DNA from: Tannerella sp. | Lineage (GTDB): Bacteria; Bacteroidota; Bacteroidia; Bacteroidales; Tannerellaceae | Direction of reading: 5' to 3' | Assembly: GCA_031264155.1 (NCBI GenBank) | Contig: JAISEJ010000029.1 | Coordinates: forward strand, 1-37,888 | DNA length: 37,888 bases | Shown here: positions 29,546 to 37,888 of the stretch, piece after piece | Layout of the letters: every line of letters begins with the position of its first letter | How positions within the stretch are numbered: position 1 is the stretch's first letter | Notes under the pieces: generated by a model | Told to the model about the DNA's origin: nothing | What the model saw: only the letters and a program-made list of their open reading frames with translations | Databases searched by the model: none | Program-made: the position numbers and the translations under genes

Positions 29546-29751
29546 TCGAATATATACTTTCACAAGGCGTAGTTTTGTGGATTGCTTCACCCTCGCGCGA
29601 AGTATGCGGAAACGTATTCACGGATTTGCAACCCATAGACACACTTTTCAGTTGGAAATGGATTATTACATATCACAAAATTATGCCGCGTGAAATATGT
29701 ATTGTGTAATCCGGCAAGGATCTGCTATCGGAAGCATGATCATGCATATAA

Positions 29752-30834
29752 TCAGAATGTCGTCAGTTCTTTCATAAAAAGTTCTTCTGCCGAGAACACC
29801 CATTTCCGGAAAGCGTCATTATCAAAATCCCTTTTTTGTCTCATATATTCCAGCAAGAGGCTCAAATCGAAACTGTCACCGATGATACCTCCGTCAATCG
29901 AAGCGGCATCGGCCGCATTTATTTCCTGTTCTATATGCGACGGTATGAGCATAACGTGTTTGTTCATGAACAACGCCTCGCAGACGGATTCAAACCCCGC
30001 CGTGGTAATATAACCGAGGCATTGTTCCATATAATGAAGGAACTTTTTATCATTTATCCGGTGCAGCGTCAGCGCATCGTCTATAACCTGTTCTTCAGGA
30101 GCTTCTTCTTTGTCCCAGAAAAAATGTAACTTAACGTCAGGATGAGCATCATGCCATTTTTTCACCTCATTGAAATAACCTTGATTAAGCATATAACCAA
30201 GGATATAATCTCCTTCGGAAGGCTGCAAATCCAATACTTCCCGGCGCAACAAAGGAGGCATTACTACTAACTTTTCACGCGGACAGTCTTTCATAGGATA
30301 AAACGATAAGGCCAACACTTTAGTCGCACTGATACCGCTCAGGAATGCATGAAGTTTTAATATTACCAGACTCTGCGAATCAGCTTTGCCAAACTTATAA
30401 TCGGGATGCCGGAGCAGATACTGATGACCGATATTGATAAACGGCATATCCACTTTAAAACGCAGGTGCATGAAACCGGGCAATATCTCATAGAAATTAA
30501 CAACAACATCCGGATCAACGGTTTTAATCCGCTGATATATCATTTCTATGCTTTTACCGAACTTGCCGAGTTTCAGGGGGGTTGTATTATAGATAAGTGT
30601 CTTAACTTTATCTATATGCTTTTTATCCTTTTTAAAGATAAACGACGGAGCCTCATAAACACGTATCGGCACACGCATATGTTCATGGAAAAAAGCCGGC
30701 ATTTCACGTGAACGGCTTTTCCCGACAAGAACTTCCACGACTTCGTGCCCATGACGGCGCACCATCTCCGCCAGCGATATGGCCTGTGTAAGATGCCCGC
30801 GTCCTTCTCCCTGTACAATAAAAAGAAACTTCAT
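29752..30834 (-). CDS. Glycosyltransferase (MurG/GT28-like fold)
   Basis: 'MKFLFIVQGEGRGHLTQAISLAEMVRRHGHEVVEVLVG' N-terminus; 'YITTAGFESVCEALFMNKHVMLIPSHIEQEINAADAASIDGGI' donor-binding region. Confidence 0.8.
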   Translation of the reverse strand: MKFLFIVQGEGRGHLTQAISLAEMVRRHGHEVVEVLVGKSRSREMPAFFHEHMRVPIRVYEAPSFIFKKDKKHIDKVKTLIYNTTPLKLGKFGKSIEMIYQRIKTVDPDVVVNFYEILPGFMHLRFKVDMPFINIGHQYLLRHPDYKFGKADSQSLVILKLHAFLSGISATKVLALSFYPMKDCPREKLVVMPPLLRREVLDLQPSEGDYILGYMLNQGYFNEVKKWHDAHPDVKLHFFWDKEEAPEEQVIDDALTLHRINDKKFLHYMEQCLGYITTAGFESVCEALFMNKHVMLIPSHIEQEINAADAASIDGGIIGDSFDLSLLLEYMRQKRDFDNDAFRKWVFSAEELFMKELTTF

Positions 30835-30995
30835 CCGGATAGAATTGTTACATGACACGGCAAATGTAATTTCTTTTTTATTAATAACCAAAAGAATATG
30901 CAAATGTGCTTCTATAATTTCCGATTTTTTGTTAATATTGTTTCAACAAAGTAGAACTTCAATGTATATTCGAATGATTTTTGATAAATATGCAT

Positions 30996-31003
30996 TATCT
31001 TTG
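30996..31003 (+). promoter_or_regulatory. Putative -7 element (TATCTTTG) for the S9 peptidase gene
   Basis: TATCTTTG 56 bp before ATG 31060; -33 spacing not clean. Confidence 0.4.
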
Positions 31004-31059
31004 CCCGAAATATGAAAAAAAATGCACTCCTTTGATATAAATATTAAAACAACACTGAT

Positions 31060-33930
31060 ATGAAAGTTAGAAAATTTACATCTATTCGCATTTTTGCATT
31101 TATCGCTGCATTAATGGTAATGCCTTGTGTGCGTGCTCAGAAAAAAGCATTGGACCATACCGTATACGACGCATGGAAGAGTTTACAACAGATGACTTTA
31201 ACCAATGACGGCAATTATGCCATAAGCATTATTAAGGAACAGGAAGGCGACGACCAACTACTTATAAAGCAGGTAAGTAAGGTGCGTCAGCCGGCTGCTT
31301 CCGCGACGCAGCCGGTTGCTGTCGATAATGCGCGCCAATTGACGATTCCGAGGGCTTATCGCTATTCCCTTACGCCTGACGGAAAATATGTTATAGCATT
31401 GATAAAAGCTCCTTTCGAGGATATACGCGAAGCGAAAATAAAGAAAACGAAAGCCGAAAAAATGCCGAAAGATACGTTGGCCATTGTCGCTGTCGAGGAC
31501 TTTTCCATTGAGAAAATACCGCATGTGGCCGATTTTAAAATGGGAAAGGATACATCCGAATATATCGCTTATACGCTTAGCGACACAACAAAGATTGAGG
31601 ATAAAAACAACAGGCCGGTTTATACGCTTGTACTTCACCGGTTGCGGGATGCAAAGAAAGATACGCTCCCGGACATAGCGGAATACCGGTTCGGTAATAA
31701 CGGCAGAACATTTGCAGCGGCTATTCAACCGCAAAAGAAAGATACGACGGGTATAAACCGTGTGTTATATATGAACCTGGCGACAGGAGAAAAGCGGTAT
31801 GTTGCATCCGGCCATACAGACTGCCGGAATATAGCGCTATCGGAATCAGGCGCCAAATTAGCCTTTCTGGCAACAATGGATTCCGTGAAAAAAGACGTGA
31901 AGGAATATAAATTGTATTATTATACGCCCGGTATTAATTTTACTGATGTACCGGCCGATAGGAACCGGCATGAAGCCGGGGCGGACTCCGCATGTATACT
32001 GGCTGATAAGAACCTGCACGGTATGTTGCCGGGCTGGGGCGTCAGCGAACATTATACGCCTTCGTTCAGCAAAGACGAATCACGCCTGTTTCTGGGTACG
32101 GCTCCCGATGTCGTGCCGAAAGATACGACTATTCCCGACTTCGAACGCGCAGCGCTGGATATATGGCACTGGAAAGACTCGCGCATACAGCCTCAGCAAT
32201 TAGTGGAACTTGATCGTGACCGCAAAAAATCATATCCGGCTTATATCGACCTGAATAACAACTATCATTTTTATCAACTGGCGAATGAAGATATCCCAAA
32301 TGTAAGCGTGCCGGACGAAAATAACGGACGGTTTGCGTTAGGCTTTTCAAATAAAAACTATCAGATGGAGGCTACATGGGATATGACGGCTCGCCGTACG
32401 AATGATTTCTGGGTCATGGATTTGCAGGAACATACATGTGATAAAATGAAAACAGGCCTTAGCGCCGAATTTCATATTTCACCGCATGGCAATTACCTGG
32501 CATGGTACGATATTAAAGACCGTAAATATTATGCTTATTCATTTCTTACGCATAAGGAAACATGTATGACGGAAGGACTGACGGTTAACTTTCAAAACGA
32601 AAAACACGATACGCCTTCCGATCCTAACTCCTATGGCGCTGCTATATGGACGGAGGACGAGATGCTGCTCGTTAACGACGCTTACGACATCTGGAAACTT
32701 GATCCGGCAGGACGGCAACAGCCCGTTTGCGTGACAAAAAGCATGGGACGCGCCAATAAAACGCGGTTTCGTTATCTCCATACTGATCCGGAGAGCCGCT
32801 ATCTTAAAGCAAAAGAAAAAATGATGTTATCCGCATTTGACGAAACGACAAAAGAACATGGTTTTTATGAACTTGATAAATCCGGGCCGAAAAAACTTGT
32901 TGTTGATAAATATACGTTCTCAGCGCCCGTAAAGGCTAAAAACAAAGAAATATACTTGTATGAAAAAAGCAATTTCCAGACTTCACCCGATTTATATGTG
33001 ACTACAAACAAGTGGAAGACGGAAATACGCCTTTCGGATATTAATCCGCAAATGGGGGAGTACAGTTGGGGACGCGCCGAACTTCTTTCGTGGACTACTT
33101 TCGACGGTAAAGCTACGCAGGGAATCGTTTACAAGCCCGAAGACTTTGACCCGGCAAAAAAATATCCCGTAATGGTTTATTATTACGAAAAACATTCGGA
33201 TGACTTGTACAAATACATGCCGCCCGTACCAAGCCGTTCGACGGTTAACATATCATTCTATTGCAGCCGCGGCTACATCGTATTTACGCCGGATATACAG
33301 TATACGACGGGGCATCCCGGCGAAAGCGCCTATAACTCCGTTGTTTCGGGCGTTGAAAAGCTATGTGAAAATCCGTGGGCGGACAAGGAACGCATCGGCA
33401 TCCAGGGACAGAGCTGGGGAGGATATCAGACCGCTTATCTTATAACACGCACAAACCGGTTCCGGGCGGCGGGCGCCGGCGCTCCCGTATCAAATATGTT
33501 CAGTGCATACGGCGGCATACGGTGGGAGACAGGCCTGAGTCGCGAATATCAGTACGAGCAGGGGCAATCACGCATCGGCGCAACTGTATGGGACGCGCCG
33601 GAGCTGTACAGGGAAAATTCGCCGGTATTCTTTGCCGGTAAGGTCGAAACGCCCGTTCTCATTATGCATAATGACAAAGACGGCGCGGTACCGTGGTATC
33701 AGGGCATAGAATTTTTTATGGCGTTGCGACGATTGAGCAAGCCGGCTTGGCTGCTTCAGTATAACGGCGAGCAGCATAATCTCGTGGAACGTAAAAACAG
33801 TAAGGATTTGGCAATAAGGCTGCAACAGTTTTTTGACCATTACTTGAAAGACGCGCCCGCACCCGTATGGATGAAGGAAGGCGTTCCGGCGATAAAAAAA
33901 GGTATTGACATGGGACTTGAGTATGAATAA
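31060..33930 (+). CDS. Exported S9 family (prolyl oligopeptidase-like) peptidase
   Basis: Signal peptide; beta-propeller region; nucleophile 'GQSWGGYQTAYLITRT', Asp region 'VLIMHNDKDGAVPW', His 'GEQHNL'. Confidence 0.94.
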   Translation: MKVRKFTSIRIFAFIAALMVMPCVRAQKKALDHTVYDAWKSLQQMTLTNDGNYAISIIKEQEGDDQLLIKQVSKVRQPAASATQPVAVDNARQLTIPRAYRYSLTPDGKYVIALIKAPFEDIREAKIKKTKAEKMPKDTLAIVAVEDFSIEKIPHVADFKMGKDTSEYIAYTLSDTTKIEDKNNRPVYTLVLHRLRDAKKDTLPDIAEYRFGNNGRTFAAAIQPQKKDTTGINRVLYMNLATGEKRYVASGHTDCRNIALSESGAKLAFLATMDSVKKDVKEYKLYYYTPGINFTDVPADRNRHEAGADSACILADKNLHGMLPGWGVSEHYTPSFSKDESRLFLGTAPDVVPKDTTIPDFERAALDIWHWKDSRIQPQQLVELDRDRKKSYPAYIDLNNNYHFYQLANEDIPNVSVPDENNGRFALGFSNKNYQMEATWDMTARRTNDFWVMDLQEHTCDKMKTGLSAEFHISPHGNYLAWYDIKDRKYYAYSFLTHKETCMTEGLTVNFQNEKHDTPSDPNSYGAAIWTEDEMLLVNDAYDIWKLDPAGRQQPVCVTKSMGRANKTRFRYLHTDPESRYLKAKEKMMLSAFDETTKEHGFYELDKSGPKKLVVDKYTFSAPVKAKNKEIYLYEKSNFQTSPDLYVTTNKWKTEIRLSDINPQMGEYSWGRAELLSWTTFDGKATQGIVYKPEDFDPAKKYPVMVYYYEKHSDDLYKYMPPVPSRSTVNISFYCSRGYIVFTPDIQYTTGHPGESAYNSVVSGVEKLCENPWADKERIGIQGQSWGGYQTAYLITRTNRFRAAGAGAPVSNMFSAYGGIRWETGLSREYQYEQGQSRIGATVWDAPELYRENSPVFFAGKVETPVLIMHNDKDGAVPWYQGIEFFMALRRLSKPAWLLQYNGEQHNLVERKNSKDLAIRLQQFFDHYLKDAPAPVWMKEGVPAIKKGIDMGLEYE

Positions 33931-34007
33931 CCGTAAAGCAAAGTCGAATGATAATGCTCGCGATATGGAGATACATAAACGTAAAATAACCTCATATAAA
34001 ATTACAG

Positions 34008-34958
34008 ATGAATAGAATATGCAAGATTTTTGGGATTAAATATCCGATTGTACAGGGAGGAATGGTATGGTGCAGCGGCTGGCGGCTGGCTTCGGCCGTG
34101 AGTAACGCCGGCGGACTGGGATTAGTCGGAGCCGGCTCCATGCACCCCGAAACGTTACTCGAGCATATCCGCAAATGCCGTGCGGCTACGGATCAGCCGT
34201 TTGGGGTCAACATTCCGCTGATGTATCCCGATATTGAAGAAATCATGGATATCATTGTTTCGGAACAGGTTAAAATCGTTTTCACATCCGCCGGAAACCC
34301 TAAAGCATGGACGGGATTTCTTAAAAATCACGGGATGAAAGTCGCCCACGTCGTAAGCAGCTCCAGGTTTGCCGTAAAGAGCGAAGATGCCGGAGTGGAT
34401 GCCATTGTCGCCGAGGGATTTGAGGCGGGAGGTCATAACGGCCGCGAAGAAACGACAACGTTTTGCCTCATCCCCGCCGTGAGGCGCGCCACCACGCTTC
34501 CGCTACTGGCGGCAGGCGGCGTAGGGACGGGCGAAGCCATGCTTGCCGCCGAAGTTTTAGGCGCGGACGGCGTGCAGATCGGAACGCGCTTTGCCCTGAC
34601 AAAAGAAAGTTCCGCGCACGAGCGCTTCAAACAGCACTGCCTGAACCTTGAAGAGGGCGACACCCGGCTTTTATTGAAAAAACTCTCACCTACCCGGCTC
34701 GTTAAAGGCGATTTCATGACTGCCGTCGAAGCCGCCGAAAGCCGTGGCGCCTCCGTCGAGGAACTGCGCACTTTGCTGGGCAAAAGCCGCGCCAAGAAAG
34801 GCATCTTTGAAGGCGACTTGAACGAGGGGCAATTGGAGATCGGACAGGCAGCATCGCTTTTTCACCATTCCGAAACGGTGGAAGAAGTAATAACCGACCT
34901 TATCAAATCATATAAGTCTGCCGTCGGGAAACTTCAAAGTGTAAATATCGCACTTTGA
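34008..34958 (+). CDS. Nitronate monooxygenase / FabK-like FMN oxidoreductase
   Basis: 'MNRICKIFGIKYPIVQGGMVWCSGWRLASAVSNAGGLGLVGAGSM', 'VDAIVAEGFEAGGHNGRE', 'LLAAGGVGTGEAMLAAEVLGADGVQIGTRF'. Confidence 0.93.
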   Translation: MNRICKIFGIKYPIVQGGMVWCSGWRLASAVSNAGGLGLVGAGSMHPETLLEHIRKCRAATDQPFGVNIPLMYPDIEEIMDIIVSEQVKIVFTSAGNPKAWTGFLKNHGMKVAHVVSSSRFAVKSEDAGVDAIVAEGFEAGGHNGREETTTFCLIPAVRRATTLPLLAAGGVGTGEAMLAAEVLGADGVQIGTRFALTKESSAHERFKQHCLNLEEGDTRLLLKKLSPTRLVKGDFMTAVEAAESRGASVEELRTLLGKSRAKKGIFEGDLNEGQLEIGQAASLFHHSETVEEVITDLIKSYKSAVGKLQSVNIAL

Positions 34959-35031
34959 AACAATCACATTCTTAAAATTTTCATCGTCGCAAAGGCAGCA
35001 TTATTTCCTGTTTCCCTTTTCATGCTACTTA

Positions 35032-35050
35032 GTCGGCATTCCATGCCGAC
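35032..35050. repeat. Perfect hairpin at the left boundary of the 21-bp array
   Basis: GTCGGCAT-TCC-ATGCCGAC; its right arm is the start of the first repeat unit. Confidence 0.85.
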
Positions 35051-35220
35051 GCTACCGCACGACGTGCCGACGCTACCGCACGCCGTGCCGACGCTACCGC
35101 ACGACGTGCCGACGCTACCGCACGACATGCCGACGCTACCGCACGACGTGCCGACACTACCGCACGACGTGCCGACACTACCGCACGACGTGCCGACGCT
35201 ACCGCACGCCGCGACGCTAC
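35044..35220. repeat. Tandem array of a 21-bp unit, TGCCGACGCTACCGCACGACG, 8 full copies plus a partial
   Basis: Exact 21-bp period at 35044, 35065, 35086, 35107, 35128, 35149, 35170, 35191; contains odd-centred palindrome GCACG-A/C-CGTGC across unit junctions. Confidence 0.95.
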
Positions 35221-35389
35221 CTGGGCAACACCTGTTTTGAGGGCCGAAAAGAGCGCAGTAACCCGGCCGGATTCGGCCGCTCGAAAGAGAATCGCAGCGA
35301 CTGTAAAACAGTGGTTTTGGCATTGGTGATCAATCCGGAAGGCTTCATAAAATACTCGAGCGTTTAGGTAAATATTTTTTTCCAATGTA

Positions 35390-36080
35390 TTAAGCGATTT
35401 TTAAAACTTCTTTTTCTTCTTCTCTTGTAAGATTTTTCCGGCTGTTTTCGACATTGATTCGGGAAATGCGTTTTTTGAATTCTTTTGAGTTTACCGGCGT
35501 TGGCGGATCGTCACCGGGCCGGTTGTCCCGTGCAATGCAATCATTGATCTGCTCGAGGATCACCCCGATTTTTGTTTCGAGTTCTGACCTGCTTTTCTCA
35601 GCCGGCTTGCGCCGGACAAAACGGTAGCGATTCGCCCGCGAATCCATTTTCGTACCGTCCATATAAATCGTGTTCAAAGTCAGGTAATCCATATTCACAG
35701 GCATGCGTGCTGATTGTATATATACGACTTATAGCGCCTTTCAGATGTGAAGAGCGGAAAGTGTTGACCGTGTGGAAGTCTGGTTCCTGCATACCCGAAA
35801 GCCACATGCAGTGGATATATTCGCGGATATTTCCGGCTATTTTTCGACAGGAATAAATGCTGTTCAGGTAAGCATAAAGCAGTACTTTGAGCATCATTCA
35901 CGGGTGGCACGAGGCTGTTCCGCCACCTTTGCAAGTATCAATAACCCTGCTAATATCGAGGCTGTCAACTGTTTGACCGACCAGTTGTGCGGGCAAACCG
36001 GCAGGGATTTTCTCGTCTGGCCTTACTGGAAACAGGCAGTCAAGCCCCTGATTATACTGTTTGAATATGAGCCTTCGCAC
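35390..36080 (-). pseudogene. Truncated, degenerate IS1182-like transposase
   Basis: Minus-strand pieces 'FKQYNQGLDCLFPVRPDEKIP...LVGQTVDSLDISRVIDTCKGGGTASCHP' (stop) 'MMLKVLLYAYLNSIYSCRKIAGNIREYIHCMWLSGMQEPDFHTVNTFRSSHLKGAI' (frameshift/deletion) 'IYMDGTKMDSRANRYRFVRRKPAEK...'; C-terminal catalytic part missing. Confidence 0.78.
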
Positions 36081-36188
36081 AATTATATGAATTTATTATC
36101 AAATGCAATTATATAAAAAATCCTGCAAGCAGCCAGACATTTTTGCAATTTTTTTACTCTTTTTTGATCAGATAAATCGCAAAAAAAA

Positions 36189-36205
36189 GAGGCTGTCCGG
36201 CTTTT
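36189..36205. mobile_element. Candidate terminal end of the IS1182-like element
   Basis: GAGGCTGTCCGGCTTTT, upstream of the transposase N-terminus and abutting hsdR-like coding sequence; the matching opposite end was not found. Confidence 0.4.
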
Positions 36206-36207
36206 GA

Positions 36208-36363
36208 GATAGCCTTAGTGACGAAGTCAGGAAAATGATTAATTTGGCTAAAGGCATAAAACAACTGGTCGATTCGCAAGTCCAATATCCCGACTGAAAT
36301 AAACGCGATGATATAAAATCCACATTGAAGGTCGGTTTAATCCTGTTGCTCGATGAATACGGT
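36208..36363 (+). pseudogene. hsdR: Relic of the C-terminal region of a type I restriction endonuclease HsdR subunit
   Basis: Frame reads DSLSDEVRKMINLAKGIKQLVDSQVQYPD-(TGA)-NKRDDIKSTLKVGLILLLDEYG; the 'YPDWNKRDDIK..LKV.LILLL..YGYPP' pattern is typical of HsdR C-termini, with Trp apparently replaced by TGA. Confidence 0.6.
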
Positions 36364-37515
36364 TGGTTCACATTGTTTTTTTCCGAAACACAATAAGGTT
36401 CCTTTTGTCGTTAGTATCAGGAAACGGTCTTTTATTACGGCAGGCGAACTTACGATTTGTTCGCCTGCGTCATATTCCCATTCGAGTTTGCCGTTATTTG
36501 CGTTGATGATTGAAATGATGCCGGTCTTCGTGCAAACGATTACCTTATCGCGGCATATCACGGGGGAACTTTCCCCAACGTTCCCTTTGAGTCTGTATTT
36601 CCAGTTTACGGTTGGTTCTTTAAGGTCTATTGAATAGAGATGACGGTCACCGGTCAGGAAGTAGGCTGTTTCGCTTGTAATGGCTGGAACCGAGACGAAA
36701 GAGCCGTTTTTGTTTGTGGGGTTCATTATTTTTTTATGACGGACGATTTTTCCGTTTTCTACCTGAAGTTTGTAAATGTTCCCGGAATAATCGCCTATAT
36801 AACAATAATCTCCCATTATGGCAGGGGATGCCGGGACGTATGCGTCAAGCAACAGGGAATCTGTCTGGATGCCTGTTTTGCAGTTGATTATGCGTAACCA
36901 TGAATCGCAGCCTCCGAATATTGCATATTTCTTCCGGACGGCGACTGTTCCGCTCAGGTAATAGCCTGTCTCAAAGCGCTTAATTTCCGCACCATCTTTG
37001 TTGCTCACGCAGTGAAGGAAATTATCATAACTTCCGAATATAATTGCCTGCCTGCCTTCGAAACATACGCTGTTAGGCGATGCCGTGATTTGCCCCGTCG
37101 TTTCATAAGTCCATATAATGTCTTTTTCGGAGAGGGAAAGGGCGGTCATCTTCCCGTCAATGCGTCCAATATACAATATCGAATCATAAATCATGGGAGT
37201 TGCCTCTACGGCTGTTTGCAGGTCATATTCAAAAATCGGTTTCCCGTTGATGTTTACGCCGCAAATAACCCCCTTTTTATCGCACCAGTAGGTCGTGCCA
37301 TCATCAACTACTGGCGACGATACCGTGCGGGAATCACGTTTGAAAGTCCACAGTAAAATAGGATTTTTGGGTAGACGTATATCTATATATCCACTAAGCG
37401 CCGCATCACCGCGAAACAGATGCCAATTCATATCGTCCGGACTGCCGGATGAATCGGGATTGCCGCCACAAGCCATTAAAAGACATGTTAACCCTATATA
37501 TATTAGTTGTTTCAT
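36337..37515 (-). CDS. PQQ-like beta-propeller repeat lipoprotein
   Basis: Lipobox 'LLMACGG'; repeated blades 'VSSPVVDDGTTYWCDKKGVICGVNINGKPIFEYDLQTAVEATPMIYDSILYIGRIDGKMTALSLSEKDIIWTYETTGQITASPNSV'. Confidence 0.87.
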   Translation of the reverse strand: MKQLIYIGLTCLLMACGGNPDSSGSPDDMNWHLFRGDAALSGYIDIRLPKNPILLWTFKRDSRTVSSPVVDDGTTYWCDKKGVICGVNINGKPIFEYDLQTAVEATPMIYDSILYIGRIDGKMTALSLSEKDIIWTYETTGQITASPNSVCFEGRQAIIFGSYDNFLHCVSNKDGAEIKRFETGYYLSGTVAVRKKYAIFGGCDSWLRIINCKTGIQTDSLLLDAYVPASPAIMGDYCYIGDYSGNIYKLQVENGKIVRHKKIMNPTNKNGSFVSVPAITSETAYFLTGDRHLYSIDLKEPTVNWKYRLKGNVGESSPVICRDKVIVCTKTGIISIINANNGKLEWEYDAGEQIVSSPAVIKDRFLILTTKGTLLCFGKKQCEPTVFIEQQD

Positions 37516-37699
37516 ATTTTGATTATCGTTAACACAAAGATGTGAGTATTATTTTTCTATTGGGTGCCGGATTTCTTCAAAAAGAAAAATCAGGGAACAA
37601 AGACGAAAAAAAGTATTCTAGATTCCTATTTATATAAATAAAGCATTTGCCTCTGCCGTCGAGAAAGTTCTTTTATACATCAACCGTTGGGGGTTGGGG

Positions 37700-37888
37700 C
37701 TAAATCTTTATTTGAGGTGCTAGAGAAAAATAGACCTGCAAACGATAAAGAAAAAAATCTGTGTTTCTGATTCCAAAATTGTTGGCGATGAAGCGTTGAA
37801 TTTTACCATTAAGATTTTCGGCTTTAGCATTGGTTAAGCCATTTTCAAAATAGCGAATAATTTCGGTCTGATGGTTTTCTATCATCCG
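37700..37888 (-). CDS. C-terminus of an ISL3/ISAon1-like transposase (5' part outside the window)
   Basis: 'RMIENHQTEIIRYFENGLTNAKAENLNGKIQRFIANNFGIRNTDFFLYRLQVYF*', resembling the DDE ISL3 C-terminus (NA.AE..N.KI..F....GIRN..FFLYR). Confidence 0.7.
   Translation of the reverse strand, partial: RMIENHQTEIIRYFENGLTNAKAENLNGKIQRFIANNFGIRNTDFFLYRLQVYFSLAPQIKI

Noticed and set aside
35022-35240. ORFs across the 21-bp array in several frames (e.g. PTLPHDV repeats on +, CGSVGTS and ASARRAV on -)
   Set aside because: A 21-bp unit without stops gives 7-aa repeats in several frames; no ribosome-binding site or flanking domain supports coding.

Overview
This 37.9 kb window looks like a Bacteroidota (Bacteroidales-type) chromosome, judged from TAnnTTTG promoter motifs, gldH/ricT, TonB/OMP_b-brl_3 proteins and lipobox lipoproteins. 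Most of it is housekeeping: an alpha-oxoamine synthase tail, ricT, gldH, a C10 peptidase, the elongasome operon mreBCD-mrdA-rodA with purH, grpE-dnaJ, a PDZ/DUF4136 protein, mutS2, an NCS2/AzgA-type purine permease, nfo, a C1 peptidase, proC, an outer-membrane beta-barrel protein, a Tat-exported Gfo/Idh oxidoreductase paired with a DUF1080 lipoprotein, an M16 peptidase, a glycosyltransferase, an S9 peptidase and a nitronate monooxygenase. The right end (about 35.0-37.9 kb) is accessory and degraded. It holds a 21-bp tandem repeat array, a truncated IS1182-like transposase pseudogene, an apparent hsdR C-terminal relic, a PQQ beta-propeller lipoprotein and the end of a second transposase. The least explained signals are: two GC-rich tandem arrays (23-bp and 21-bp units), each built from an odd-centred perfect palindrome plus a spacer; a 54-nt near-perfect hairpin just before the purine permease start; the hsdR relic next to an IS end, antisense to the 3' end of the PQQ gene; a poly-T frameshift that separates a lipoprotein signal from the C10 peptidase; and a dispersed ~33-nt intergenic repeat. 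I saw no convincing new multi-gene defence or biosynthetic system. No tRNA, rRNA or CRISPR was recognised. All family calls come from reading the translations, not from database searches.
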